A DNA stretch of 64,000 bases from an uncultured Bacteroides sp. (GTDB lineage: Bacteria > Bacteroidota > Bacteroidia > Bacteroidales > UBA932). The stretch is from assembly GCA_945874355.1 (NCBI GenBank), contig CAMCGB010000003.1, positions 1-64,000 of the forward strand. Reading direction: 5' to 3'. Within the stretch, counting starts at the first letter, position 1. Every line of letters begins with the position of its first letter. Below, one piece after another: positions 50,951-61,220 of this stretch. Position numbers and translations under genes: made by a program. Under the pieces are notes generated by a model. The model was not told where the DNA came from, did no database searches, and was given only the letters and a program-made list of their open reading frames with translations.

Positions 50951-51580
50951 TTATTTGGTCCCGAATATCCTATCGCCTGCATCACCGAGTCCCGGTACGA
51001 TGTAGGCGTTTTCGTTAAGGTGGTCGTCAAGGGCCGCGATGTAGATATCCACATCGGGATGCGCCTTCTGTACTGCTTTCACTCCTTCGGGAGAAGCCAC
51101 CAGGCACATCAGGCGGATGTTGGTGCAGCCGCGTTTTTTGAGCATAGTGAGGGCGTCGCACGAGCTGCCTCCGGTCGCTAGCATAGGGTCGGTAACGATT
51201 ACCAGACGGCTGTCGATGTCTTCGGGGAGCTTGCAGTAATACTCAACGGGCTGATGGGTGGTCTCGTCGCGATAGAGACCTATATGCCCAACCTTCGCTA
51301 CGGGGACAAGGGTTAGAAGGCCGTCCACCATTCCGAGCCCGGCACGGAGTATAGGCACTACGGCGAGTTTGCGGCCGGAGACCTTCATTGCTTTCATCGG
51401 ACATATAGGAGTCTGAATTTCAACGTCTTCCAAAGGCAGGTCACGGGTGATTTCGTAGCCCATCAGCAGGGCGATTTCCTTGAGGAGTTCGCGGAAATCC
51501 TTGCTTCCGGTCTCCTTCATACGCATAATGGTCAGCTTGTGCTGAACCATCGGATGGTTGATTATGTGCAATTGACTCAT
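50951..51580 (-). CDS. upp: Uracil phosphoribosyltransferase
   Basis: A 209-residue salvage enzyme making UMP from uracil and PRPP. The PRPP loop is [17 protein letters not shown], and the uracil-binding C-terminus includes [20 protein letters not shown] 51580 gives the family length; the much longer open frame upstream runs antisense through the kinase gene and is not coding. It converges with rho and diverges from the kinase. Confidence 0.96.
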   Translation of the reverse strand: MSQLHIINHPMVQHKLTIMRMKETGSKDFRELLKEIALLMGYEITRDLPLEDVEIQTPICPMKAMKVSGRKLAVVPILRAGLGMVDGLLTLVPVAKVGHIGLYRDETTHQPVEYYCKLPEDIDSRLVIVTDPMLATGGSSCDALTMLKKRGCTNIRLMCLVASPEGVKAVQKAHPDVDIYIAALDDHLNENAYIVPGLGDAGDRIFGTK

Positions 51581-51619
51581 ATCGGGATAACTTTTCTGTA
51601 AATGTACGCAAAAATTATG

Positions 51620-51627
51620 TATTTTTG
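51620..51627 (+). promoter_or_regulatory. -7 box of the nucleoside kinase gene
   Basis: TATTTTTG fits TAnnTTTG. It lies 17 bp before ATG 51644 and rules out the earlier in-frame ATGs at 51602 and 51617. Confidence 0.55.
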
Positions 51628-51643
51628 TTTTCTTAACTCGTGT

Positions 51644-53302
51644 ATGATGCTGAAGATTTATTGCAAGAACACCGGCGGCTACAAGTATTTCAAGGAAGGG
51701 ACCACACTTCTGGAGATGCTGCCCGAATTCGATTTCGAAAAGCCTTATGACATTCTGTCGGCAAAGGTCAACAATGTCTCGGAAGGTCTGAAGTTCAGGG
51801 TATTCAACAACAGGGACATAGAGTATCTGGATTACCGCTCTTACAGCGGGAGGAACGTCTATTGCCGCTCGTTGTGCTTCCTGCTGTGCAAGGCGGCCCA
51901 GGACGAGTTCCCGGGATGCAGCATCGTACTGCGAAGGCCGATTTCCAAGGGCTATTTCTGCTCTATGAGCAAGGCTGACGGCAGTGAGCTGGAGGAGAGT
52001 GACATCAGGCGCATAAGGGAGAGGATGCAGGCTCTGGTCGATGCGGACATCCCTTTCCGCCGTCACGAGGTGCAGGTCGAGGAGGCGATAAAGGTGTTCA
52101 GCCGGCTCGGGCAGACTGACAAGGTCAAGCTGCTGCAGACTTGCGGAGAGGTGTATGTGACTTACTACACTCTTGAAGACAGTGCCGATTATTACTATGC
52201 TTCGCTGGTGCCGAGCACTGCATATCTGAAGGTGTGGAGTCTGGAGTCCTACCGTTCGGGGATGATACTCCGGGTTCCGGACAGGCATCATCCGGAGGAG
52301 CTGGCCCCGTTCTTTGAGCAGAGCAAGACTTTCGGGGTGTTCACCGAATCCATCAAGTGGAACAGCATTATGGGGCTGAGCAATGTGGGGGATGTGAACG
52401 AGGCCTGTCTGCAGGGGAAGGCGACTGACCTGATCCAGGTGGCGGAGGCGCTTCAGGAGAAGAAGATAGTGCAGATAGCCGAGGAGATTGAGCGGCGCTA
52501 TTTCAGCCGCACTCCGGTTCGGATAGTGCTTATCACAGGGCCGACGAGCAGCGGCAAGAGCACTTTCTGCACCAGGCTCAGCGTGCAGCTCAAGGCCTGC
52601 GGACTCAAGCCGGTATCGTTTTCGACTGACGACTATTTTGTGAACAGGCTGGATACACCCAGGCTCCCTGACGGCAGTTTCGATTTTGACAATTTCGACA
52701 CTGTAGACCACGATTGCCTTCAGAAGGATGTGATGAGGCTGATTAACGGAGAGAAGGTGGAAGTGCCTGAATACAACTTCGTTACGGGTATTCGGGAGTA
52801 CAACGGCAAGACTCTTTCGCTCAGCGAGGGAAGCATTCTTCTGATTGAGGGCATACACGCCCTGAATCCTGCGCTTCTGGACAAGATTTCTGACGAGAAG
52901 AAGTTCAAGATATTCATCAATACTATTACCAGCATTTCGCTGGACAACCACAACTGCATTCCTACGAGCGACAACAGGCTGCTGCGCCGTATCGTCAGGG
53001 ACTACAACAAGGGAGCTTTCACGGCCCGGGAGACTATTTCCAACTGGCCTAATGTCAGAAGGGCTGAGGTGAAATGGATTTATCCCTATCAGGAGGATGC
53101 AGATGTGCTGTTCAATTCGTCATACCTGGTGGAATTTGCGGTGCTGCGCAGCCACGCGGAGGCCATTTTGGGTACTGTGCCGAAGAACTGTCCGGAGTAC
53201 AGCGAGGCCTACAGGCTGCTGACCTTCCTGCACTACTTCGTCCCTGTCTCCGACAAAGCCATCCCCAGCACCTCCTTCATGCGCGGCTTCATCGGCAAAT
53301 AA
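51644..53302 (+). CDS. Uridine kinase-like nucleoside kinase with TGS-like N-domain
   Basis: A 552-residue protein. The N-terminal 180 residues resemble the TGS and threonyl-tRNA synthetase editing-like region ([33 protein letters not shown]). The C-terminal P-loop kinase has [20 protein letters not shown], and a lid region [16 protein letters not shown] of the uridine kinase/phosphoribulokinase family. This fusion is widespread in Bacteroidetes and Clostridia. Next to upp, so pyrimidine salvage is a reasonable guess; the real substrate is unverified. ATG 51644 or 51647. Confidence 0.85.
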   Translation: MMLKIYCKNTGGYKYFKEGTTLLEMLPEFDFEKPYDILSAKVNNVSEGLKFRVFNNRDIEYLDYRSYSGRNVYCRSLCFLLCKAAQDEFPGCSIVLRRPISKGYFCSMSKADGSELEESDIRRIRERMQALVDADIPFRRHEVQVEEAIKVFSRLGQTDKVKLLQTCGEVYVTYYTLEDSADYYYASLVPSTAYLKVWSLESYRSGMILRVPDRHHPEELAPFFEQSKTFGVFTESIKWNSIMGLSNVGDVNEACLQGKATDLIQVAEALQEKKIVQIAEEIERRYFSRTPVRIVLITGPTSSGKSTFCTRLSVQLKACGLKPVSFSTDDYFVNRLDTPRLPDGSFDFDNFDTVDHDCLQKDVMRLINGEKVEVPEYNFVTGIREYNGKTLSLSEGSILLIEGIHALNPALLDKISDEKKFKIFINTITSISLDNHNCIPTSDNRLLRRIVRDYNKGAFTARETISNWPNVRRAEVKWIYPYQEDADVLFNSSYLVEFAVLRSHAEAILGTVPKNCPEYSEAYRLLTFLHYFVPVSDKAIPSTSFMRGFIGK

Positions 53303-53694
53303 GCCTACCCCGCAGCGCTGCCTTGGGCTTTCAGGCTGCCACCGGCGGAGCTCCGTTCGGCTGCGCCTCACTCCGGCCCCTCCCAGAATCTACTGCGTCA
53401 TCACTTCGTGATAACTTGTATCTTCAGGGCCCCTCCCCCTGCCCTCTCCGGGGGTGGATATGTCCGCCTTGCGGCAGCCTGAAAGCTTTAGAAAGCAGCG
53501 TTGCAAAAGCAGGAGGCTGCCCGTTCCGAACGGGACTTTGCAAGCGCAATACGAGCGATTAGCGAGCTAAAGCGGTCCCTGAGGAACGGGACGGCTCCCT
53601 GCCGCAGCGCTGCCATCTAAAAAAGAGGGTGACCGCGATGGTCACCCTCATCATATCATCGGAGCAGGAACCTCCGTCACTGCAAAATACCGAG
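53303..53694. other. GC-rich structured intergenic region
   Basis: 392 bp without a convincing gene. GCTTTCAGGCTGCC (53327-53340) has a perfect 14-bp inverted partner at 53473-53486. CCCGTTC/GAACGGG (53520-53534) and GTCCC/GGGAC (53575-53592) make smaller hairpins. The sequence GCAGCGCTGCC occurs at both ends. It could be an interspersed repeat or a structured RNA; it ends in the terminator listed next. Confidence 0.5.
53619..53649 (-). terminator. Terminator of the GH105/CE12 gene
   Basis: A 10-bp stem, GAGGGTGACC (53625-53634) and GGTCACCCTC (53640-53649), with a 5-base loop. On the minus strand it is followed by six Ts (complement of 53619-53624). Confidence 0.85.
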
Positions 53695-55752
53695 CTACTT
53701 CACATACTTAGAAATTGGCGACTTCGACTCCTTGAGCGCACGAGCAATAGTCTCGCAATAAAGCCTGGCGCCCTTCTCGCGCGTATGCACACTATCAGCA
53801 AAATAATCCTTACGCGCCGTCTCCTCTCCCATCGCATCATACTCCCTCGCAATCAGCTCATTGATATCAATGAACAGAACACCCTCCTGCTCAGCCACCT
53901 CACGGCACCACTCATTGAAAGTCTCATCGTAGCGGCTCACCTTACCGTCCTTCCAGCGGTTGAGCGGCGTAGGAGAAATCACAATCGGCGTAGCACCCCT
54001 CATCCTGGCCTGACGCACCATCATCCGGATATAATACCCGTACGGATACACATCCACGCTCCTGCCGTTCTTCTCCAGCACAACCTTCTGAGCCTTATCA
54101 CCGGTCCCGTCAAGAGTACCGCGCGCACGGCCCGTACCCAAAGGAGCCACATCATTATGCCCGAACTGGATAATCACATAATCACCCTTGCGGATGCGGT
54201 CGCGCACAGAAACCCAGTTATTATCGTAGAAAGTACGGCTTGACAGCCCGCCGACAGCATCATTCTCAACCACTATCGAATCAGACATATACTCCTGGAA
54301 GAAACTGCCCCAACCCCACTGGCCGTTATCGCCCGTTCCACGTCCGTTCTTGCAGGTAGAATCTCCGGCAAGGAAAAGCACCTTCTTCCCCTCCTGCCTC
54401 TGATCCTTACCCACAACTCCCACATCTACAGGAGAATAAGGCATATAAGCTCCCTTGGGAGCAGGAGCGGGAGCAGAATAAAGAGCAATCATCTCGGCGG
54501 CGGCAAGCAGCACCGGACCGTAGCCGTGGGCAGCATAGACACTTACAGGCCTGTTCTCATAGAAAGTATTGGTCCATCCAAGACCAGTTCCCACGCAGGT
54601 ATTCTCCACCTGGCCCAGCTCGTTAATCTGAGAAGCTACACCTCTCCAGCCGGCCTTCGCAATGTCCTGATATGCAGTGCGGTCTATCCAGCCTTTATTG
54701 ATGGCGTGGGCATAACCATAGACAAACATTGCGCTTGCACTGGTCTCCAGATAAGACTCGGTCTTGTCAATCAACTGATGCCAACGTCCGTCAGGAGCCT
54801 GATATGCGCTGATGCCGCGAAGAAGGTCCTTCAGCAGAGAAAGAATCTCATCTCTGCCCTGGGCCCTTTCAGGAAGCACATCCAGCACATCGCAAAGAGT
54901 GAGCACAGCCCAGCCGTTGGCCCTTGCCCAATGATAATCGGGATGCTCCTCCATAGACTCGATCCAGCCGTGGCGGAACAGGCTCTTTTCGGGAACCCAG
55001 AGATACTTCTTGAAAAGCTGAACCTGGGTGACTGCATCATTATAGTACTTCTGGGTCAGGTCTCCCCTCTCCTTCTGGCTCAGTGCGGCACGGTAGGCTA
55101 TAGGAGTGATACCCATATACATATCATCCAGCCACACAGAGTTGGTCACAGGGCGGTGGCGGGCAAGTATGCCGTCCGACATCCTGTATTCCTGATAAAA
55201 AATGAAGTCGTACCACTTGTCCAGCAAAGGACGGAACGAACGGCTGCGGGCAGGGTCCTTGAGGGTGGCCTTGATCATTGCGGCAGTCATACTTCCGCAG
55301 TCGTCCAGCCACTTGGGGCTCTGCAGGGCCTTCAATTTCATAGGATAGCCTGTAGCGGTATAGTAGTCACGCACATAAGGATAGAGGCTGCCCAGGAACT
55401 CCATCCTCTCATAGGCGTAATCCGCATATTTGCTCTCGGACAGCACCTCGCTGAGTTTCAGGAAGCCCGAATAGGTAACTCCCCACTCATAAGTATTGAT
55501 GCCGAAATCTCCTTTCACCAGGGTTGAATTCTCGTCGATCTTAGAAAGGTCCTTGATTTCCTTTCCTTTAGCATCGGCTACGCCCATAGGGGTGCAGGAA
55601 TTCAGATAATTGTAGATTCTCTCCACACTGGAGACGATTTCAGCCTTCGGGTCCGGTCTGGGGTTCTGCCTGCCGTTCTGGGCACCGAGCTCCGGGCACA
55701 GCAGCACGGCGGCTGCACAAAGGCCGAAGAAAAGTTTGCTCTGTCTTTTCAT
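53695..55752 (-). CDS. GH105 unsaturated rhamnogalacturonyl hydrolase fused to CE12 acetylesterase
   Basis: A 685-residue secreted enzyme (signal peptide to about residue 24). Residues 35-430 form an alpha/alpha barrel of GH105/GH88 type, with WLDDCGSM, SVWLDDMYMG, HWARANGWAVL and YLETSASAMFVYGY. GH105 removes the unsaturated uronic acid left by pectate lyases. Residues 455-680 are an SGNH esterase like rhamnogalacturonan acetylesterase, with S465 in GDSTC, N533 in GHND and D653/H656 in DSVH. One chain thus both deacetylates and trims rhamnogalacturonan. Single gene with its own terminator. Confidence 0.92.
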   Translation of the reverse strand: MKRQSKLFFGLCAAAVLLCPELGAQNGRQNPRPDPKAEIVSSVERIYNYLNSCTPMGVADAKGKEIKDLSKIDENSTLVKGDFGINTYEWGVTYSGFLKLSEVLSESKYADYAYERMEFLGSLYPYVRDYYTATGYPMKLKALQSPKWLDDCGSMTAAMIKATLKDPARSRSFRPLLDKWYDFIFYQEYRMSDGILARHRPVTNSVWLDDMYMGITPIAYRAALSQKERGDLTQKYYNDAVTQVQLFKKYLWVPEKSLFRHGWIESMEEHPDYHWARANGWAVLTLCDVLDVLPERAQGRDEILSLLKDLLRGISAYQAPDGRWHQLIDKTESYLETSASAMFVYGYAHAINKGWIDRTAYQDIAKAGWRGVASQINELGQVENTCVGTGLGWTNTFYENRPVSVYAAHGYGPVLLAAAEMIALYSAPAPAPKGAYMPYSPVDVGVVGKDQRQEGKKVLFLAGDSTCKNGRGTGDNGQWGWGSFFQEYMSDSIVVENDAVGGLSSRTFYDNNWVSVRDRIRKGDYVIIQFGHNDVAPLGTGRARGTLDGTGDKAQKVVLEKNGRSVDVYPYGYYIRMMVRQARMRGATPIVISPTPLNRWKDGKVSRYDETFNEWCREVAEQEGVLFIDINELIAREYDAMGEETARKDYFADSVHTREKGARLYCETIARALKESKSPISKYVK

Positions 55753-55817
55753 TTGATGTTTTGTGTTTATTGTGGTAAGTAGTTTTCCTATCGGTTGCCA
55801 AATTTAGCATTTTTTAT

Positions 55818-55825
55818 TAGCTTTG
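55818..55825 (+). promoter_or_regulatory. -7 box of asd
   Basis: TAGCTTTG fits TAnnTTTG; leader about 30 bases to ATG 55861. Confidence 0.5.
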
Positions 55826-55860
55826 CCAAGTTTGTTGGTACTCAAAACTTATTTACATAT

Positions 55861-56859
55861 ATGAAAGCAGCCATTGTAGGCGCCAGCGGCGCTGTAGGTC
55901 AGGAACTGCTCCGCGTGCTGGAGCAACGAAATTTCCCTTGTGACGAACTCCTTCTTTTCGGCTCCCCGAGAAGCGCCGGAAGCAAATATACGTTCAAAGG
56001 TAAAGAATTGGAGGTGAAACTATTGCAGCATAACGACGACTTCAAGGACATAGATTTCGCCTTCGTTTCGGCCGGAGCATCCACAAGCCGCGAATTCGCC
56101 GACACCATCACAAAGCACGGCACCATAATGATAGACAACTCCAGCGCTTTCCGTATGGATGAGGACGTTCCCCTGGTGGTACCCGAGTGCAACGCCGAAG
56201 ACGCCCTCAACGCACCGAGAAAAATCATCGCCAACCCCAACTGCACCACCATTATGATGGTAGTGGTCCTCAAGCCCATAGAGCAGCTCTCCCACATAAA
56301 GGACATTCACGTGGCCAGCTACCAGTCGGCTTCGGGGGCGGGCGCCAGCGCGATGGCCGAGCTGCAGGAGCAGTACTGCCAGCTCACCAGGGGCGAGGAA
56401 CCCACCGTCAGCAAGTTTGCTTACCAGCTGGCTTACAATGTGATACCTCAGATTGACGTCTTCACCGACAACGATTACACCAAGGAGGAGATGAAGATGT
56501 TCAACGAGACCCGCAAGATTCTGCACTCCGACGTGAAGTGCTCTGCTACCTGCGTGAGAATCTCCTCGCTGCGCTCCCACAGCGAAGCCGTATGGTTCAC
56601 CACAGAGAAGAAATTGACCGCAGAACAGGTGAGGGAGGCCCTCAAAAAGGCCCCCGGAGTGAGTGTTCAGGACGACCCGGCAAGCAAAACCTACCCTATG
56701 CCCCTCTTTACGGCAGGCAAGGACGACGTCTATGTAGGCAGGATACGCGAGGACATCTCGCGCGAGAACGGCATCACCCTCTGGCTGTCTTCAGACCAGA
56801 TCCGCAAGGGAGCCGCCCTTAACGCAGTCCAGATTGCCGAGTATCTTATTGGCCGCTGA
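55861..56859 (+). CDS. asd: Aspartate-semialdehyde dehydrogenase
   Basis: A 332-residue enzyme reducing aspartyl phosphate to the semialdehyde, for lysine, methionine, threonine and diaminopimelate. The NADP loop is [11 protein letters not shown], the catalytic Cys lies in NPNCTT and the catalytic His in [12 protein letters not shown] 55861 matches the family start. The end overlaps the convergent PPDK-N gene by 14 bp. Confidence 0.96.
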   Translation: MKAAIVGASGAVGQELLRVLEQRNFPCDELLLFGSPRSAGSKYTFKGKELEVKLLQHNDDFKDIDFAFVSAGASTSREFADTITKHGTIMIDNSSAFRMDEDVPLVVPECNAEDALNAPRKIIANPNCTTIMMVVVLKPIEQLSHIKDIHVASYQSASGAGASAMAELQEQYCQLTRGEEPTVSKFAYQLAYNVIPQIDVFTDNDYTKEEMKMFNETRKILHSDVKCSATCVRISSLRSHSEAVWFTTEKKLTAEQVREALKKAPGVSVQDDPASKTYPMPLFTAGKDDVYVGRIREDISRENGITLWLSSDQIRKGAALNAVQIAEYLIGR

Positions 56860-59797
56860 CTTTGACCACGGCTCTTCCTTCCCTTCCGTCCGAGCATACG
56901 CTCAACTCCTCGGGGAAATGGACGAGTCTTACATATTCGCTCTCGTATTCGGCCTCCATCGAGTCCAGCAGGGCGAAATCGCAATCATCACCCGTACGCG
57001 AGTACGGGTTTATGTTTGCATAGCCGGCATTGAACGAAGTCAGATTCTGGAAGAAGTGCGTGCCCTGGCTGGGGTCTATGCGGAAGTTCTCAAGGCAGCA
57101 CTCCACTATCAGTCGGGCCTCGGAAATATCGCTCCACTGCACGGGAACTCCGAGTGAAGGAATACTGGAGCCCCAGCGCCCGAAGCCTATCAGCAGGTAG
57201 CTGCGCCCCTGCTCGCGAAGACGGGAGTTGAGAGCGGTGACTTCAGCCGCCATCTCCCTGGTCTTCAGCGTATTGAAGGCCTCCTTGCGAAGGTATATCA
57301 CATCCTTCACACCCTTGATCCAACCCGGGCCGATGGCGCAGGACGAATTCAAAAGCGCACCTTCGGCGCTGATAGAGCTCCAATCCACCTCGCTGTTCAG
57401 ACCGTCGGCAGAGATGGGACGTATCTGGAGCACATTGAAAACGGCGACATCATCCCTGTCCAGATTGGCCGCGAACTCGATCTCCACTCCGCACCTGACT
57501 TCTTTCTGGGTGATATCCAGCAGCTTACACAATATGTCGGCAAGCGGGAAAGTGTTGTACTTGAGGATATGGGCGAAAGTGACGAACTTAGGCCCTTGAG
57601 GAAGCGGAGAATCCACAATGCGCATATTCTCGTAGTCGAAGGTCGATACCACTTTGCTCAGCGAGCGGAACTTGCCGCAGTCCGAAATCGGAATCCTCTC
57701 GAGATTGACTGCATCATCGACCGAAGTCTTGAACTTGTCCGGCTGGAGGTTCAGGGCGAACATCGACTGCTGTGTCTCCCTCATAGTAAGGTCCGGGGTC
57801 GAAGTCTGAAGCACATTGCGGGGGAACTTGGGCGAGAAACGGAGCACCTGGTCCCCGTCTACCACTGCCTTGCCGAGTCCGTAGGCCAGTTTGACAACCC
57901 CGTCTTCCGGACGCTCATAGCCCAGAGGATAGAAATTCACCGAACGGGCGACTCCCGAGAAGGTCGGGAAGTAGTATCCCCCGTCTTCGCTTCCGCACAC
58001 TTCCTGAAGCACGATGGCCATCTTCTCCTCGGAAAGCACGTTCGAGGTGGAAAGGATATAACCCCTTGAAGACGCAAAATACACCGAAGCATAGACGCTC
58101 TTGATAGCCTTCGAGAGCAGCCTCAACTCCTGGTCCTCATTCTCAGTGTGGGGTATCATATATGTGGAATATACCCCGGCAAACGGCTGATAATAAGAAT
58201 CTTCCAGCTTGGAGGAAGAGCGGACTGCAAGAGGTGTGCGCACATTGCGGATGAAAACCCTCAAGGCTTCAGTCAGGTCGGACGGCAGGGTCGAAGCGAC
58301 GAACTCCGAGAGGATTTCGGCATCGGTGATGTCTGAATTGATCACATACTGAAGTCCGTTGTCCAGGATGAAACGGTCGAAATACTCGGTCGTGATCACA
58401 AGAGTACGGGGCACCATAACCCGGACATCCTCCCAGCGGTCATAGAGCTCATACTTCTTGAGAATATGGTTCAGGAAGGCGAGTCCCCTGGCCTTACCGC
58501 CGAGAGAACCCTCTCCCAGACGGGCAAACCACATAGAATCGTTGTAGGTGGCAGGGTCGAACTGGGCGACAACTCCAAGTCCCTGATTGATGCGGTAGTC
58601 GTGGATGGCCTGGATGTTCATTTCCCTGACTTTCGATACGTCGGTGTCGCTGCCTATGGTGATGGGACGGAAAAGGTCTCCGATCGAGAACAGACCGCGG
58701 CCGTAAAGCCAGCGGGAGATGTAGTTCTTGGCAGAAAAGTAGCGCAACGCATCGTCCGAGAGCGAAGCGATGACCTTCTCGAACTCATAAAGGTCGCCGG
58801 CCCTCGCCACTTCCTCTCCGGTAGCAGGGTCCGTCACCACAAAATCGCCGAAGCCGAACTCGCGTCCGATGTACTCGCTCACCTCGTGGGTCAGAGTCTT
58901 GCTGGTCTTGCGGACAAACCCGACACCCAGCTGAGCCGCAACGCTTCGCATACTCTCCTGGGAAGACTGCAACAGGTAAGGCATAGTAGGGTTGTCGGCC
59001 TTTATCAGACGGCAGAGGTCCACTCCGGCGTCTATCTTCTCGGTGTCCCTGCGGTCGCCCTTGTGGAGAACGAAACCCACGTCGGAAATGACTCCGAGGA
59101 TATTGTCCTTGTACTTGGTATAGTACTCCAGAGCCTCATCGTAGCAGCGGGCCATAAGGATTTTGGGACGGGCGCGTTTGCGCATATACTGCTGCTGTTC
59201 GTTCAACGCATCCTTTACAGCCTTGCTGTTCTGCTGGAGCACCAGCATATAGAGCAGCGGAAGGTAGGTGGAATAGTATCTGACCGAGTCTTCGACCAGC
59301 AGAATGGCCCTGACTCCCATATCGAGGATATCGTGCTCGGCATTGAGGCTGTCCTCGAGCAGCTTGATTATGGCAATCAGCAGGTCAGTGGAATTGTTCC
59401 ACCAGAAAACATAGTCGATATGGGTCTTGTCGCTGTCCTGTATGTGACGGTATATCTCCTTAGAGTATGAACTCATAAGGACTATGGGGGTGTTGGGAGC
59501 TAGCGCCTTGGCCTGGCGGGAAAACTCGAAAACATCCAACTCCCCCACATTGTACATTGTGATGATCAGATCGTAGCTGCACGAAGGCTGCCTGAGGAGC
59601 TCCAGGGCATCGAGGGTCGACTCCGCCCTCTCGAAAGAAGGAGGGTTGCTCAGGCTCAGGTCGGCGTATTCCCTGCGTATCTGTTCCTCAATATGTCCGT
59701 CCTCTTCGAGAGAGAAACTGTCGTAATTGTTGCAGATCAAGAGTATCCTTCTGATCCGCTTGAGCATCAGCTGATTGTTGTCGTAGCCCGATCTCAT
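56846..59797 (-). CDS. Receiver-like/PEP-pyruvate-binding (PPDK-N) protein
   Basis: A 983-residue cytosolic protein. Two receiver-like alpha/beta domains at the N-terminus (about 12-160 with [14 protein letters not shown], and 160-330 with [20 protein letters not shown] and VISDVGF) precede an ATP-grasp PEP/pyruvate-binding domain: [36 protein letters not shown] and VLQIRPIS. The phosphohistidine domain and PEP barrel of PEP synthase or PPDK are absent, so it cannot do the full reaction. It follows gdhA by 17 bp, implying a shared operon. ATG 59767 ([10 protein letters not shown]) is an alternative start. Confidence 0.82.
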   Translation of the reverse strand: MRSGYDNNQLMLKRIRRILLICNNYDSFSLEEDGHIEEQIRREYADLSLSNPPSFERAESTLDALELLRQPSCSYDLIITMYNVGELDVFEFSRQAKALAPNTPIVLMSSYSKEIYRHIQDSDKTHIDYVFWWNNSTDLLIAIIKLLEDSLNAEHDILDMGVRAILLVEDSVRYYSTYLPLLYMLVLQQNSKAVKDALNEQQQYMRKRARPKILMARCYDEALEYYTKYKDNILGVISDVGFVLHKGDRRDTEKIDAGVDLCRLIKADNPTMPYLLQSSQESMRSVAAQLGVGFVRKTSKTLTHEVSEYIGREFGFGDFVVTDPATGEEVARAGDLYEFEKVIASLSDDALRYFSAKNYISRWLYGRGLFSIGDLFRPITIGSDTDVSKVREMNIQAIHDYRINQGLGVVAQFDPATYNDSMWFARLGEGSLGGKARGLAFLNHILKKYELYDRWEDVRVMVPRTLVITTEYFDRFILDNGLQYVINSDITDAEILSEFVASTLPSDLTEALRVFIRNVRTPLAVRSSSKLEDSYYQPFAGVYSTYMIPHTENEDQELRLLSKAIKSVYASVYFASSRGYILSTSNVLSEEKMAIVLQEVCGSEDGGYYFPTFSGVARSVNFYPLGYERPEDGVVKLAYGLGKAVVDGDQVLRFSPKFPRNVLQTSTPDLTMRETQQSMFALNLQPDKFKTSVDDAVNLERIPISDCGKFRSLSKVVSTFDYENMRIVDSPLPQGPKFVTFAHILKYNTFPLADILCKLLDITQKEVRCGVEIEFAANLDRDDVAVFNVLQIRPISADGLNSEVDWSSISAEGALLNSSCAIGPGWIKGVKDVIYLRKEAFNTLKTREMAAEVTALNSRLREQGRSYLLIGFGRWGSSIPSLGVPVQWSDISEARLIVECCLENFRIDPSQGTHFFQNLTSFNAGYANINPYSRTGDDCDFALLDSMEAEYESEYVRLVHFPEELSVCSDGREGRAVVKVSGQ

Positions 59798-59814
59798 CTC
59801 ACCAAAAAAGAAAA

Positions 59815-61170
59815 TTATACCAGTCCCTGGTCAACCATCGCATCGGCCACCTTTATGAAGCCGGCGATGTTTGCGCCTTTTACGTAGTTTATGTATCCGT
59901 CCTCCTCCTTGCCGTATTTGAGGCAGGCGGCGTGGATATCCGACATTATACGGTGCAGATGTGCATCCACCTCCTCGGCGGTCCACTTCTGGCGTATCGA
60001 ATTCTGGCTCATCTCAAGCCCCGAAGTAGCGACGCCGCCGGCATTGGAAGCCTTGCCCGGAGAGTATAACAGCTTTGCTGCCTGGAAGATAGCTATAGCT
60101 TCAGGGGTGGTGGGCATATTGGCTCCCTCGACCACACAGTAGCAGCCGCCTTCTACCAGTGCGCGGGCATTGTCGGCATTGATTTCGTTCTGGGTGGCGC
60201 AGGGCAGGGCTATATCGCACGGAATGCCCCAGGGTCTCTGTCCGGGATAGTATGTCGCCTGGGGATAACGCTTTGCGTACTCGCTGATGCGCCCGCGGCG
60301 GATGTTCTTCAGCTCAAGCACATATTTAAGCTTCTCTTCGTCAAGACCTTCGGGATCGTGAATGAATCCGTCCGAGTCGGAAAGGGTGACAACCTTGGCG
60401 CCGAGCCTCATTGCTTTCTGGGCGGCATACTGGGCCACATTGCCGGAGCCGGATACGAGTACCGTCTGGCCCTCGAAGCTCTTGCCCTGAAGGGCGAGCA
60501 TCTCCTGGGCGAAATAACATACTCCGTAGCCCGTAGCTTCGGTCCTCAGGCGGCTTCCTCCCCAGGCGATTCCCTTGCCGGTAAGGGTTCCGGTGAACTC
60601 GTCGCGCAGCCTCTTGTACTGGCCGAACATATAGCCCACTTCCCTTCCGCCTACTCCGATATCGCCCGCAGGCACGTCGGTATCGGGTCCGATATGTCTC
60701 TGAAGTTCAGTCATAAAGCTCTGGCAGAAACGCATCACTTCGGCATCCGACTTACCTCTGGGGCTGAAGTCCGACCCTCCCTTCGCTCCGCCCATAGGAA
60801 GGGTCGTGAGGGAGTTTTTAAAGGTCTGCTCGAAAGCCAGGAACTTCATAATGCTCAGATTGACGCTGGCGTGGAAGCGGATGCCGCCCTTGTAAGGGCC
60901 CAGGGCGCTGTTCATCTGCACCCTGTATCCGCGGTTTATATGTATCTCTCCCCTGTCGTCTGTCCAGGGAACCCTGAACATTATGACTCTCTCGGGCTCG
61001 ACCATCCGTTCCAGAATCTTCTGGTCCATAAGATGGGGATACGCTGTGACGTAGGGAGCGACGCTCTCGACGACTTCTCTGACCGCCTGGTGGAACTCGC
61101 TCTCACCGGGGTTGCGCGCGATAAGCTCTGACATGAACTTATCGACGTAGTTTGCTGTAAATTTGTCCAT
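59815..61170 (-). CDS. gdhA: Glutamate dehydrogenase, probably NADP-dependent
   Basis: A 451-residue hexameric-type enzyme interconverting 2-oxoglutarate plus ammonia and glutamate. GPYKGGIRFHASVNLSIMKF, LPMGGAKGGSDFSPRGKSDA (catalytic Lys) and VPAGDIGVGGREVGYMFGQY are conserved, and the nucleotide-binding loop is SGSGNVAQYAA. Sequence looks like the anabolic NADP form (about 445 residues). First gene of the minus-strand pair with the PPDK-N protein; a hut operon in the same window supplies glutamate. Confidence 0.95.
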   Translation of the reverse strand: MDKFTANYVDKFMSELIARNPGESEFHQAVREVVESVAPYVTAYPHLMDQKILERMVEPERVIMFRVPWTDDRGEIHINRGYRVQMNSALGPYKGGIRFHASVNLSIMKFLAFEQTFKNSLTTLPMGGAKGGSDFSPRGKSDAEVMRFCQSFMTELQRHIGPDTDVPAGDIGVGGREVGYMFGQYKRLRDEFTGTLTGKGIAWGGSRLRTEATGYGVCYFAQEMLALQGKSFEGQTVLVSGSGNVAQYAAQKAMRLGAKVVTLSDSDGFIHDPEGLDEEKLKYVLELKNIRRGRISEYAKRYPQATYYPGQRPWGIPCDIALPCATQNEINADNARALVEGGCYCVVEGANMPTTPEAIAIFQAAKLLYSPGKASNAGGVATSGLEMSQNSIRQKWTAEEVDAHLHRIMSDIHAACLKYGKEEDGYINYVKGANIAGFIKVADAMVDQGLV

Positions 61171-61220
61171 AGGAGATAATAATAACTAACGCTACTAATT
61201 TAGTGATTTCAGCCAATATT

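Noticed and set aside
51581..52951. Extension of upp to 666 codons
   Set aside because: The extra frame is antisense to the nucleoside kinase; upp has its normal length from 51580.
58466..59470. 334-codon plus-strand frame
   Set aside because: Antisense to the receiver/PPDK-N gene; no motifs and no promoter.
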